Below are positions 25,739 to 34,473 of a stretch of DNA of 48,182 bases, one piece after another. The first letter of the stretch is position 1. Each line of letters begins with the position of its first letter. The DNA comes from Planctomycetota bacterium (GTDB taxonomy: Bacteria; Planctomycetota; Phycisphaerae; WQYP01): assembly GCA_021808105.1 (NCBI GenBank), contig JAKBCC010000008.1, forward strand, positions 1-48,182, given 5' to 3'. Position numbers and translations under genes: made by a program. The notes under the pieces are model-generated. The model ran no database searches. It saw nothing but the letters and a program-made list of their open reading frames with translations, and had not been told where the DNA came from.

Positions 25739-26758
25739 TTATTTGGGCTTGGCCCGCACAATTCGCACAATGGTCTGCGGACTTTCGCCCAGACGCAGTT
25801 CCGCCTCATTGAACAATTGATCGACGATGTAGTAATTGCCTTCAATACGGTAGTTGACAATCTGGGCACGCCCGTTGCGCCCCAACACAAACAGCGGAGG
25901 TGCCTCAGTAACGCCGAGTTCCGGCGGGAACTCAATAAAGGTCTTTTCCCCATCGTCAAAAGCCCTTAGCGGTGTCCATGGTGGCGTTTTTCCCTTCTGC
26001 TTGAGAATCAGATAATTGAAATTCATCTTGGATAAATGCAGATTCCGGCCCAGAATAGCCGCCTGGCGACTGCTTTCCCGTTGCATCGTGTGGCGAATCA
26101 TGATCAGATCCCCAAACGGATAGTGCCATGCGATCATGGTCTGATAAACCCCCACCGCCACGCTCTGTAGATCAATCTGATAAATTCTCTGGTTGGTGGT
26201 AATGACCATGTTGGTGCTCAAATCCGGTAAACGCGGCTTGACCAGTACCAGGGTCTGACGCTGCGGCCCGGAACCGGCATGGACTTCCTGCACAATCCAG
26301 CGGGTCGTATCCCCGGCAGCACAGCTTTCCAATTTTTCGCCTGGAGCAAGTGCAATCGTTGTAACAAAGCCCGGACTGGTGATAGCGGTATACACCACGC
26401 CCGGGGCATAGTTGTAGTATTGCACCGCATCAATAAATCCTTTGGGCGTCGGCTCTCGTGTGGCCTTGGCCACCGCATTGGCAATACTCTGTAAAACATT
26501 ACCAGAATGTCCGGCTTGGGTTTTACGGACCATCGTTACCGGCAATGGCCGCAATTGGGGCTCAAGCATCGGAACCTTGACCTCGACGACTTTGGGTGGG
26601 GCCGGATTGGGGGCCAGATGGGCCGGCACCAGACGTGTATCCGGCCCAACGACAATATCCGGCCTTTGCGCGGTGCATCCGGCCAACAGACCCAGTGCCG
26701 CCATCAGGCCCCAGCCTGCAAAACCTTTGAAACCTTTGGCTTTGGAGTTCCAGTTCAT
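25739..26758 (-). CDS. trbG: TrbG/VirB9 outer-membrane core protein
   Basis: The signal peptide ends in a lipobox (LGLLAGC), so this VirB9 may be lipidated itself, useful since no separate VirB7-like gene is visible. The family region contains ISxxxxPGxxTTIALAPGE-like text (PGFVTTIALAPGEKLES), TTNQRIYQIDL and, at the end, the VirB9 domain FIEFPPELGVTEAPPLFVLGRNGRAQIVNYRIEGNYYIVDQLFNEAELRLG. With TrbI it forms the outer-membrane core. AAAGGA precedes the start. Confidence 0.92.
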   Translation of the reverse strand: MNWNSKAKGFKGFAGWGLMAALGLLAGCTAQRPDIVVGPDTRLVPAHLAPNPAPPKVVEVKVPMLEPQLRPLPVTMVRKTQAGHSGNVLQSIANAVAKATREPTPKGFIDAVQYYNYAPGVVYTAITSPGFVTTIALAPGEKLESCAAGDTTRWIVQEVHAGSGPQRQTLVLVKPRLPDLSTNMVITTNQRIYQIDLQSVAVGVYQTMIAWHYPFGDLIMIRHTMQRESSRQAAILGRNLHLSKMNFNYLILKQKGKTPPWTPLRAFDDGEKTFIEFPPELGVTEAPPLFVLGRNGRAQIVNYRIEGNYYIVDQLFNEAELRLGESPQTIVRIVRAKPK

Positions 26759-26882
26759 GTAAAAATCCTTTCCTAAATAAAAGTGGTTATCTGAATTCCA
26801 ATTTTCAATGTCGGTTCACAGTCTTCTCTTCACGCCGCCGACTTCCCTGCTGGCATGGGCGGCGGTGTCTCTCTTTCACCAA

Positions 26883-27578
26883 CTATCGCACCGTTTGTAC
26901 CGGAGAATCAAAGTCACGACTCCAAGTAAAACTGGTGATATAAACGCCCAGTGGATTGTTAAATACCGCATGGGCGTTATGCGGGGGGATCAGTTTGATC
27001 TCAAAGAGACCGGTGTAACGCACCGGACGCTTTTCAATGCCATGACGAAAGGTGGCCTCAATCCAGCGCACCTGATACGTGGTCTTACTACGCTGGAGAA
27101 TGCTGACCAGGTGAACGGTTCGGGCATCGGTACTTACATGGCTTTGTGAGGCCGCATACTGGTTCATGGCCCGCACCGCGTCGCCGGCCAAAAAGTGGTA
27201 GGCCTGCAACCATTGATTCCGCAGTACCACCGGGTCTAATGGACGGGACCGGACCAAACGCACCACCTGACCGACAAAGTAGCCGATCTGGGCCGTATCG
27301 GGTTTATAAAGCCCATTGGCCAGCTCAATGCGGCCCGGCATTCCCACCCGGTTTATCGGCACAACGTACGCGGCCACCTGGCGTGTCAGGCTCATGTAGA
27401 CCAAAGCACTGGTGGAAAGAATCGCTAAAGCCAGACATCCCAAGGCCGCCAGCCGCCAGTGACCCGCCTGCTGGCGGGCGGTTCCGATCCGTTGATCCCA
27501 GGCTTTGGCCGCCTGACTGTACGGTGTCTGGTAATCGGTCTTGTTGTTCTGACCATAACTGGTGGTTGAAAATCCCAT
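26883..27578 (-). CDS. trbF: TrbF/VirB8 inner-membrane assembly protein
   Basis: I start at 27578 (MGFSTTSYG), seven codons inside the longest frame, because GGAG lies eight bases before. A cytoplasmic N-terminus with AAKAWDQRIGTARQQAGHWR, typical of TrbF, leads into a membrane helix (LAALGCLALAILSTSALVYM) and a VirB8-like periplasmic domain (VAAYVVPINRVG, YQVRWIEATFRHG, NNPLGVYITSFTWSRDF). VirB8 nucleates the secretion complex. A gap of about 120 bases to trbG holds no gene. Confidence 0.9.
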   Translation of the reverse strand: MGFSTTSYGQNNKTDYQTPYSQAAKAWDQRIGTARQQAGHWRLAALGCLALAILSTSALVYMSLTRQVAAYVVPINRVGMPGRIELANGLYKPDTAQIGYFVGQVVRLVRSRPLDPVVLRNQWLQAYHFLAGDAVRAMNQYAASQSHVSTDARTVHLVSILQRSKTTYQVRWIEATFRHGIEKRPVRYTGLFEIKLIPPHNAHAVFNNPLGVYITSFTWSRDFDSPVQTVR

Positions 27579-27683
27579 TTTTAAACTCCATGGATACATT
27601 CAAGCTGATCTATAAAAAGTATTGCAAAAACTGATCCACTGTTTTTTCACATATCAAATCATGGCCGTTTCGCGGCCATCTGG

Positions 27684-28859
27684 TTATTCCTCTGATAGTC
27701 CGCTGCGGCCCGCACTGAATCCTCCACCACCTCCGCCCGATCCGCCGATCTTGCCGATCCCATTACTGATCTTCTGACTACCAGACCGAAGATGATCGAA
27801 AGATGTTGGTGATGTGCCGGATGAAGAGCGCGTTGTCTGCGATGAAGTTCCGGCCTTGGCGGATCCCGTTGGTAAAGCACCATTTCCACTGGCCGCGACG
27901 GCAGCGTTTCCAGTGGAGGTGATGGTGGATGCGGCGCGCACCGATGCCAGTGATGCCCCAACCACAGAGCCGGCTAAAAAGGTTCCGCCGCCATATACCG
28001 CCTGACCGGAGCCAAAGGCCACCGCACCGGCACCGCCGGCTGCTCCGATCATGCTGGCTGCGCCCAGGCTCGGTCCGCCGGAGACCAGATCACCAGCTAA
28101 TCGTGTCGCGGTAATCGCCAACACCATCAGCACAATGGCTCCCAATGCAATGTCCAGAGCCGAACGGATCGTAATAGAATCGGGATTGAGTTGCAGGTGG
28201 CCAAAGGCCAGATCACCGATTCCCGCCACCAGGGTTAATACCATAAGCCTTACACCGGATGACACCACCCAGCCCAATGGACGTTCGGCAATAAATGCGG
28301 TCTTAGATAGCACTCCAAAGGGAATCAGTACGAAGGCCGCCAATGATCCGAGTTTAAAGGATAGAATCGTCACAACAGCCTGTATGGCGACAATAAAGAA
28401 CGCGGCCAGAATGGCCAGTACGGCCAATGTTAGCAGTGCAATCTGCGGAAAGTTCTTAAAAAAGCCGATTGGCCCGCACAGATTGCCTATTTCCGTCATG
28501 ATCGGGGAACTGGCGGTAAAGCCTCGATAGGCGATATTGCCGGGGTTCAGCAGATACACCTGGGGAAAACCTATTCCACCCGCTTCAAAGCCCAGGTACA
28601 TAAATGATTGGGCAATTGTATCGGTGAGGCTCTGCCAATTCTGCACCAGCCAAACAAAGAATCCGATGTAAACGATTTTTCGGGCCAGTTTGACCATGAT
28701 CTGATCTTCCGACAAGGCCCAGAGCATGGCCGACAAAACGATATTCATAATAATTAGAAAATTCAGCAGCCAGACCACATGGCCCTGGATCAGGCCAAAG
28801 GCGCTGTTGATGGTTTGCAGGTATTGGTTCAGAATCAGATTGATGGTATCCATAAACAC
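27684..28859 (-). CDS. trbL: TrbL/VirB6 polytopic membrane protein
   Basis: The 391-residue protein has at least five hydrophobic segments, including VWLLNFLIIMNIVLSAMLWAL, IVYIGFFVWLVQNW, LLTLAVLAILAAFFIVAIQAVV, VRLMVLTLVAGIGDLAF and LDIALGAIVLMVLAIT. The TrbL signature of LNPGNIAYRGF and then PFGVL is present. The C-terminus is a Ser/Gly-rich tail, often seen in TrbL. VirB6-type proteins form part of the inner-membrane substrate channel. Its place between trbJ and trbF matches RP4. Confidence 0.9.
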   Translation of the reverse strand: MFMDTINLILNQYLQTINSAFGLIQGHVVWLLNFLIIMNIVLSAMLWALSEDQIMVKLARKIVYIGFFVWLVQNWQSLTDTIAQSFMYLGFEAGGIGFPQVYLLNPGNIAYRGFTASSPIMTEIGNLCGPIGFFKNFPQIALLTLAVLAILAAFFIVAIQAVVTILSFKLGSLAAFVLIPFGVLSKTAFIAERPLGWVVSSGVRLMVLTLVAGIGDLAFGHLQLNPDSITIRSALDIALGAIVLMVLAITATRLAGDLVSGGPSLGAASMIGAAGGAGAVAFGSGQAVYGGGTFLAGSVVGASLASVRAASTITSTGNAAVAASGNGALPTGSAKAGTSSQTTRSSSGTSPTSFDHLRSGSQKISNGIGKIGGSGGGGGGFSAGRSGLSEE

Positions 28860-28904
28860 CTTTATGTAACGGCTTGACGTTGACCGCTTTACCTGGTCAT
28901 CTTT

Positions 28905-29678
28905 TTATTGTTGGCCAAACGGCATTGGGATCGGTTGCGTTGTCACCGGGGTATTCCAATCACTCATAACCGCCGCACGCTGCTGGTCGGCATACGCCCT
29001 CTGTGATTGGTAGATGGCCTGCTTTTGCACAGAGGTTCTCTGGTTACTGGCTTCCAGTGCCTCCAACTGCTGAAGCTGGCTGGCCAGCGTGGCGACAATC
29101 TGATTGCCCGCTTGCAGAGCACTGGTAGCACCGGGTGCGGAATTGGAGGCGGCGACCAACTGGCCCAACTGACTGGAAGTCGTGGGCATCTGGGCCACGA
29201 CCTGGTTCTGTATCTGCCGATTCTCCACCAGAGCCGATCTCTGATTCTGTTGCCATTGCTGCTGCAGGGCCCGCATCTGGGTATTTGATAAATTGGCAAA
29301 GTTCAGCGGATAGTCGGTACTGATGACCGCTTGCACATTGGCGGCCAGATAAGCTGGTTGCTCCATGATGGCCTGCAACTGGTTCATGGAGGCTTCCAAT
29401 TGGGGAAACAAGTTGATATTGAGGCTCGCCAGCATCATCTCTTCCTGCTGAAGTTGCTGCTGCATGATCTGAAGCATCTGAATATCCTGCTGAACCTGCT
29501 GGATGTTTTTGGCATAAATCGCCGGATCAAACACGATCCCAAAGCCCCATGAGGTCGTGGGCACCGTCAACGTGATCATGGCGCTTACCGCAATGGCCGC
29601 AAACCAGAGCGGCTTGGTCAGAGCGTGTTTTCGCAGCATTGATTTTCCGCGTTTGGTTGTCTGTTGTTCTGATCGCAT
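28905..29678 (-). CDS. trbJ: TrbJ/VirB5-like transfer protein (copy 1)
   Basis: The start ATG at 29678 follows an AGGAG site; a TTG one codon before is a less likely start. A signal peptide (LWFAAIAVSAMITLTVPTTSWG) precedes the TrbJ hallmark FGIVFDPAIYAKNIQQVQQDIQML. The rest is Gln-rich coiled coil. TrbJ is the VirB5-like minor pilus or periplasmic component. A paralog lies directly upstream (29762). Confidence 0.85.
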   Translation of the reverse strand: MRSEQQTTKRGKSMLRKHALTKPLWFAAIAVSAMITLTVPTTSWGFGIVFDPAIYAKNIQQVQQDIQMLQIMQQQLQQEEMMLASLNINLFPQLEASMNQLQAIMEQPAYLAANVQAVISTDYPLNFANLSNTQMRALQQQWQQNQRSALVENRQIQNQVVAQMPTTSSQLGQLVAASNSAPGATSALQAGNQIVATLASQLQQLEALEASNQRTSVQKQAIYQSQRAYADQQRAAVMSDWNTPVTTQPIPMPFGQQ

Positions 29679-29761
29679 CAATAGTCTCCTGAATCTTTAC
29701 TTTCGTCTTATTTCGTTATGGCAAAACATTCATGGATTGGCGTCGTTTGATCCATCCAACA

Positions 29762-30553
29762 TCAATTCCCATAAATATCCGTAAACGGATACGCAATCGG
29801 CTGGCTCTGGGTTGAATTATTCCAATCGTGCATCACCCATTGCCGCACGGCGGCGTGATACGCTTGGCGTGACTGATGTTGGGCGGAAAGTTGTGCGAGC
29901 AGACGATTCTTGGCCACTTTCAGGGCGATGATCCGGCCTACCTGTACGCTTAAATTCGCCAGCAACTGATTGTGGGCCTCAATGGCCGCCGTTAGTCCTG
30001 GGGCACTGTTGGAGGCGGCAACGATGCCCCCAATCTGCTGTGAATCCGTTGGCATATTGGCAACAATCTGGTTTTCCAAAAGCCGGTTCTGAATAACACT
30101 GGTTCGATTGTTTTGATCCCATTGGGTACGTAACTCTGCCATCGCTGTGCTATTCGGGTTTGTAGTTCCATCGCCAAACGACAGCGGTTCATGGATCGCC
30201 ATCTGGGTATCGGGATTGCCACCGGCAAAACGCCCTCCGGCTTGCAGAATAACGGACGTGTCCTGCATGGATTGGGCCATATTTGGCCAAGGATTACTGC
30301 CCAGAGTGGCGAGCATCTTTTCCTGGGCCTGCAACTGACTTTCCATACGGGCCAGTTGCTGCACCGATGCGGCCACGGCCAGAATGTGCTCGACAAAGTT
30401 CGTGGGATCAAAGACGATCCCGCCAAATAGGGCGAATGCTGGGGATGCGGCCAGCAGAGACACCCCCAACGCCCCGGCAATCGCCGCCTTGCGCCAACGG
30501 TTATGTCGAATGGGTGGTGGATCGGTTTGTACATGCTGGTTTTTCATAATCAT
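29762..30553 (-). CDS. trbJ: TrbJ/VirB5-like transfer protein (copy 2)
   Basis: The 263-residue protein has a signal peptide (AAIAGALGVSLLAASPAFA) followed by FGGIVFDPTNFVEHILAVAASVQQLARMESQLQAQEKML, the same TrbJ head as its downstream neighbour, with shared blocks TQW..N.R..V..N.LLENQIVANMPTDSQQIG / NRQIQNQVVAQMPTTSSQLG and VAASNSAPG. The pair is therefore a tandem duplication that has diverged. A GGAAGA ribosome site precedes the first ATG; the second ATG (30547) is also possible. Confidence 0.83.
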   Translation of the reverse strand: MIMKNQHVQTDPPPIRHNRWRKAAIAGALGVSLLAASPAFALFGGIVFDPTNFVEHILAVAASVQQLARMESQLQAQEKMLATLGSNPWPNMAQSMQDTSVILQAGGRFAGGNPDTQMAIHEPLSFGDGTTNPNSTAMAELRTQWDQNNRTSVIQNRLLENQIVANMPTDSQQIGGIVAASNSAPGLTAAIEAHNQLLANLSVQVGRIIALKVAKNRLLAQLSAQHQSRQAYHAAVRQWVMHDWNNSTQSQPIAYPFTDIYGN

Positions 30554-30600
30554 TCTTCCTTTCTGGTTCCGTAGCTTGGGAATTTGGTGATGGAATTTTC

Positions 30601-33105
30601 TTACCGCACCACCTGTGTATTGTTCTTCGGAGACAAACTCTGTAAATATTCCTCATGGATACCCAATTTATTGAGATACGCGGTGACAAAACCATCCTGC
30701 CCTTGTCGGGCCAATACCCGTGTGATTCGGGCCTGATCCTCCGGCGAACCAGCCGCACAGAAGGCTTTGGCAATGGGTTGTAAATCCAGTTGAAATAACC
30801 GTGATCCCTGTCGGCATTGCAGGTAGTAATCCCGTTTGGGTGTTGCAGATTGCAGTATCTGGAGTTGGCGCATGTTGAGGCCAAAGGATTGATACACCCG
30901 GCGCGATGTATCTTCCAGTGCCGCCGCGTTGGGTAAAAAGATCCTCGTCAGACAGCTTTCAATGATTGCCGGAGCGATGGAACTCTCGGCAATATCCGCC
31001 AGTGACTGCGTGGCAAAGACTACCGCGACATTCTTCTTGCGCAGCACCTTGAGCCATTCGCGAATCCGGGCGGCAAACGTCGAATCAGTCAGATACATCC
31101 AGGCTTCATCCAGAATCAGCAGTGTCGGATGCCCCTGATTGAAACGCTCTTCGAGTTTATGGAATAAATAGGTCAACACCGGCAGAAGCACACGCGGCGA
31201 GTGCATTAAATGCTCGGTCTCAAAGGTCAGCCAATTCCCATCAGAGAGTGTTTCCTGATCGGCATCCAGCAACCGGCCATAAGGGCCAGCGAGCGTAAAA
31301 CTCTCCAGTACCTGTCGGATCGTGGTATCCTGCACCAGGTTCCGTAGTGTCGTTATCGTGCGTTGCCGTACCGGCAGCATTTTTAAGTTATTCAGAGCCG
31401 ACCAGCATTCCCGTTTGAGGCTGGGTGTAACAGTAATACCTTCTCGTACCAGCAAGTCCAACAGCCAATCCTGCGCCCATGCTAATTCTCCATCTTCATC
31501 AATCCGAGCCAGCGGCTGGAAGCATACTTGCTCCTCGACTTGACCACTGGGCTGCGTGCCGGTCTGTTTGCCGCCCTGCATACTGGTCTGCATACTGACT
31601 TGCTTATTGGCTTCGGCTCCAATGGGATAAAACATCCCACCCATGGCATACGTCATGGCCCGTGCACTTTGGCCCTTGTCAAAGATAAAGACCCGGGCCT
31701 TGTCATAACGCAAAAACTGACAGGCCAATAAGTTCAGCAAGGTTGATTTGCCCGCTCCTGTGGGACCGACAATCAGGGTATGGCCCACATCACCCTGATA
31801 AATGGAAAGCCTGAATGGTGTTGAGCCCGCCGTGCGGGTCTGCAGCAACGCCGGACCATTAAGATGATTGCACCATGCCGGCCCGGACCAGATACTGCTG
31901 GCAGGCATGAGATCACAAACATTCAGTGACGAAATCAGCGGCCTGCGAACATCGGCATAACCGTGGCCCGGCAGACTTCCCAGCCACGCTTGTACGGCAT
32001 TAAAACTCTCAATCTGGGAAACTATGCCGCTGCTGTCCACCACCTGCTGTACCGCACGGGCCTTGTCTATGGCCACAGATTCATTTTCATCCCATACGGT
32101 AACGGTCAGGGTAAAGTGGCCAAACGATACATAATCTCCCCCCAGTTCCTGCAAGGCCGCATCGGCGTCTTGCGCTTTGTTGAGTGAATCCGAATCTTCC
32201 AGTCTACTCTCCTGCTTCATGATGGCTTCTTTCAGGAGTGTGACCATCCCCTTGCGTTTGGCAAACCATTGTCGGCGTAGTTTGCCCAGATGACTTGTCG
32301 CCTGCACCTTGTCCATGGGCAGATAACGCGCTACCCAGCGGTATTCCAGGGCCAGTTCATTTAAACCATCCAATAAACAGGGCAAAGTCTGGCCTATATA
32401 GGCTCGAATAGAAACGGTCTTAATAAAATGCTTTCCCAGTTTGGGGCTTAATCCTCCACTCAGGGTTGAATCGGTAAGCATTTCATCGAGGTAAAACGGT
32501 TGCAATGGCCTTTTAACCGCCAGAACACGCTCGGATACACAGTCGTGGAGGTAACTGAGTGTCTGGTCGTCATCCAACGGTGTCACTTCCGGCATAAAGC
32601 CGGAAAGCAAATTAACAATCTGGGTGATCTGACCCAGAAAAGTCTCATACGAGGCCCGGTAGGAAATACCGGACTTATCTACGGGGCGTTCAATAAGAAC
32701 ACTGGTCAGGGATCGGACCTGATCCTCCGGCGGCAGAAACGTCAAAGTTAGAAAATAGTTGGATTCGCAGTGATCATCGGTAAACGTTTTCCGGCGTTCT
32801 TGGTCAATGAGTGTGGCGGCGGAATTGGGAAAAGAGCTTATGGGGTACGATTGGGCGATTTTACGGGCCGCTTCAACATGGATACACCAGCCGGAACCCA
32901 AGCGTTTGAGCACATTGTTCAGGCGGGCGCGCATGGCCATGAGTTCACCGGGCGTAGCGCTGCCCGTATCCGGCCCGCGATAGCGGATGGTGCGCTGAAA
33001 ACTCCCATCCTTATTGAGAATCACCCCGGGTCCGATGAACGCCGCCCATGGCAGGTAATCACTCAAGCGTCGGGGATGCTTTTGATATTCACTTAAATTC
33101 CACAT
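30601..33105 (-). CDS. trbE: TrbE/VirB4 secretion ATPase
   Basis: The 834-residue protein has a VirB4/CagE N-terminal domain (LSDYLPWAAFIGPGVILNKDGSFQRTIRYRGPD), then the ATPase with Walker A IVGPTGAGKSTLLN and Walker B LLILDEAWMYL, and an arginine-finger region further on (ESCLTRIFLPNAAAL). It powers pilus building and substrate transfer. Between the Walker boxes (about 31525-31615 in DNA) lies a repetitive Gln/Thr-rich insert (QVSMQTSMQGGKQTGTQPSG) not expected in the family. No strong ribosome site precedes its ATG. Confidence 0.95.
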   Translation of the reverse strand: MWNLSEYQKHPRRLSDYLPWAAFIGPGVILNKDGSFQRTIRYRGPDTGSATPGELMAMRARLNNVLKRLGSGWCIHVEAARKIAQSYPISSFPNSAATLIDQERRKTFTDDHCESNYFLTLTFLPPEDQVRSLTSVLIERPVDKSGISYRASYETFLGQITQIVNLLSGFMPEVTPLDDDQTLSYLHDCVSERVLAVKRPLQPFYLDEMLTDSTLSGGLSPKLGKHFIKTVSIRAYIGQTLPCLLDGLNELALEYRWVARYLPMDKVQATSHLGKLRRQWFAKRKGMVTLLKEAIMKQESRLEDSDSLNKAQDADAALQELGGDYVSFGHFTLTVTVWDENESVAIDKARAVQQVVDSSGIVSQIESFNAVQAWLGSLPGHGYADVRRPLISSLNVCDLMPASSIWSGPAWCNHLNGPALLQTRTAGSTPFRLSIYQGDVGHTLIVGPTGAGKSTLLNLLACQFLRYDKARVFIFDKGQSARAMTYAMGGMFYPIGAEANKQVSMQTSMQGGKQTGTQPSGQVEEQVCFQPLARIDEDGELAWAQDWLLDLLVREGITVTPSLKRECWSALNNLKMLPVRQRTITTLRNLVQDTTIRQVLESFTLAGPYGRLLDADQETLSDGNWLTFETEHLMHSPRVLLPVLTYLFHKLEERFNQGHPTLLILDEAWMYLTDSTFAARIREWLKVLRKKNVAVVFATQSLADIAESSIAPAIIESCLTRIFLPNAAALEDTSRRVYQSFGLNMRQLQILQSATPKRDYYLQCRQGSRLFQLDLQPIAKAFCAAGSPEDQARITRVLARQGQDGFVTAYLNKLGIHEEYLQSLSPKNNTQVVR

Positions 33106-33127
33106 AATCTTTATCCAAAGTAGTGTT

Positions 33128-33194
33128 AAGTTTTCAGTGTTCAGTTTTCAGCCACATCGGGAACTGAAAACTGAACACTTCACACTGAAAACTT
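33128..33194. repeat. Double inverted repeat between trbD and trbE
   Basis: 33136-33151 (AGTGTTCAGTTTTCAG) is the exact reverse complement of 33164-33179 with a 12-base loop. An outer pair, AAGTTTTCAG (33128-33137) and CTGAAAACTT (33185-33194), encloses it. It fills the space between trbE and trbD, so in the operon RNA it makes a stable hairpin just before trbE. Confidence 0.8.
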
Positions 33195-33198
33195 TTTA

Positions 33199-33471
33199 TT
33201 ACGTATCCAGAAATACCGGCTGCTTTAAATGCGCCCGGAAAATCTCAAACCAGTCCGGATCCAGCCGGGTCAGCACGACGGCGGCGGTATGCAATACCAG
33301 CCCCAAGGGGAATCCCAACCACCAGACATGGAGGCCCAGGCCAAGCACCAAAGCCGTGGTGCCATTGAGAATGCCAAAGGCTCGTGGCACACCGCCCAAA
33401 AGTACGCCCTGGGTCAGTGATAAGTGCAGCGGCACTTCCAGACCTTCTATTTTGTCAGCGGAATTACTCAT
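33199..33471 (-). CDS. trbD: TrbD/VirB3 inner-membrane protein
   Basis: The 90-residue protein has the VirB3 plan: a short polar N-terminus with VPLHLSLTQGVLLGGVPR, two closely spaced membrane helices (GTTALVLGLGLHVWWLG and LGLVLHTAAVVLTRL), then DPDWFEIFRAHLKQP, a family hallmark. VirB3 works with VirB4 at the inner membrane. Its start overlaps the end of trbC by one base. Confidence 0.88.
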   Translation of the reverse strand: MSNSADKIEGLEVPLHLSLTQGVLLGGVPRAFGILNGTTALVLGLGLHVWWLGFPLGLVLHTAAVVLTRLDPDWFEIFRAHLKQPVFLDT

Positions 33472-33812
33472 CAGAAGCCCGCTCCGCCATCAAAGCCAAA
33501 GAAGCTCACGCCGAAGCTGGTAGCCGTAACGGCGATAGACACGCCCAGCAGTACGCCGAGTATCTTTCTCATTCCAGCGCCTTCCGAGAAGGCAAAGCCA
33601 AAACCCAGCAGCACGATGGAAAGAATGCACAGAGCCTTGGCCACTGGGCCGGTGAAGCTCGCCAGCACTCTGGCCAGCGGCGTCTCCCACGGCAGCGGCG
33701 CTCCGCCGCTGCCGCCGAAGGTGGAAGCCTCGGAGAGGCTTGAATAGCCCAGCAGGACTGCTGAGACCATCATGGCGGAAATACGATTGGACAACCAACG
33801 GGAAATACGCAT
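33471..33812 (-). CDS. trbC: TrbC/VirB2 pilin
   Basis: The 113-residue prepilin has a signal peptide (MMVSAVLLGYSSLSEA), a short outer part and two membrane helices (ALCILSIVLLGFGFAFSEG and ILGVLLGVSIAVTATSFGVSFFG), the VirB2 pattern. In RP4 TrbC is cut and made cyclic by TraF, which this element also encodes. It is the first gene of the trbC-trbI operon. Promoter elements lie 90 bases upstream. Confidence 0.88.
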   Translation of the reverse strand: MRISRWLSNRISAMMVSAVLLGYSSLSEASTFGGSGGAPLPWETPLARVLASFTGPVAKALCILSIVLLGFGFAFSEGAGMRKILGVLLGVSIAVTATSFGVSFFGFDGGAGF

Positions 33813-33901
33813 GGGGATACTCCGAAAACACCTCTGCCGGGCTGCGGTGATGACGGACGAGGCCCGACAACATTAATAACTTTAATGTCATCACTCATAC
33901 C

Positions 33902-33929
33902 AGTATACCCTAACAATTACCGAATGCAA
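33902..33929 (-). promoter_or_regulatory. Promoter of the trbC operon with shared ICE operator
   Basis: Leftward TTGCAT (33929-33924), 16 bases, TATACT (33907-33902). GTTAGGGTAT overlaps the -10 box. Downstream, 33875-33895 holds AATAACTTTA and TGTCATCACT, the two halves of the element found near the DUF1580 and relaxase promoters, with the first half inverted. Confidence 0.6.
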
Positions 33930-34013
33930 GCAGAGGTGGAAAATTGCATTTTCACCGGATGGCAACTGGAGGCTGCAAGGTAGTTTTCCGACAGGCCAAG
34001 GGACGTGACACGG

Positions 34014-34457
34014 CTAAAGCGTTCTATGTCGTTCTATTTGCAGGCGGTCAGGAACCTGCGTGTATGCCTCAGCTTCGGCGTCAGCCAGCGAATAATTCAC
34101 CATGTACACCACTGCGATCTGATCGGGCAATCGCTCGACAAGGGTTGTGTGAACGGCCAGCAGCGGATCGAATAAGTATGGCAACCAACTGCGGTTGGCT
34201 TCGGAAAGCATACGGAACAGCGCATCGTCGGGGCCAAAGCTCGAAGGTCTGCCGACTTGGGCTCTCTCGAGCGTTGGCTCGCGGGCACAGTAGTGCAATT
34301 CATTGCCGAGTTGGCCGCCGGCTCTCTTCTAGGTTACCTCAATAGCGACCATGCCGATTCAGCGAACCTCGCGGATTGTGACAAGGCAATCCGGTAGGAT
34401 GCCTTTCACCGCCGCGCCCCGGGCAATTTTTTCAAGTGTCGCCTTTGATTCAATTCC
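34014..34457 (-). pseudogene. Decayed N-terminal fragment of an SNF2/DrmD-type helicase
   Basis: One minus-strand frame reads LEKIARGAAVKGILPDCLVT, a stop (TGA, 34361-34359), IGMVAIEVT, a stop (TAG, 34331-34329), then GGQLGNELHYCAREPTLE, GRPSSFGPDDALFRMLSEA and YLFDPLLAVHTTLVERLPDQ. This follows, block by block and from memory, the N-terminus of the large SNF2-type defence helicases (VRGILPD...GNELLYR..EP.LE...GRPWSF...LFRLVSEA...LFDPLLAVHTSLVEPLPHQ). The stops replace the usual Trp and Tyr codons. The frame ends before the Walker A motif, so only a scar is left. It abuts the TIR gene's stop. Confidence 0.75.
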
Positions 34458-34473
34458 GTAAACCGCCGAATCA

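Noticed and set aside
33128-33194. Inverted repeat considered as a transcription terminator between trbD and trbE
   Set aside because: It would cut the operon before six essential trb genes, and the stem is AT-rich; a processing or leader hairpin is more likely.
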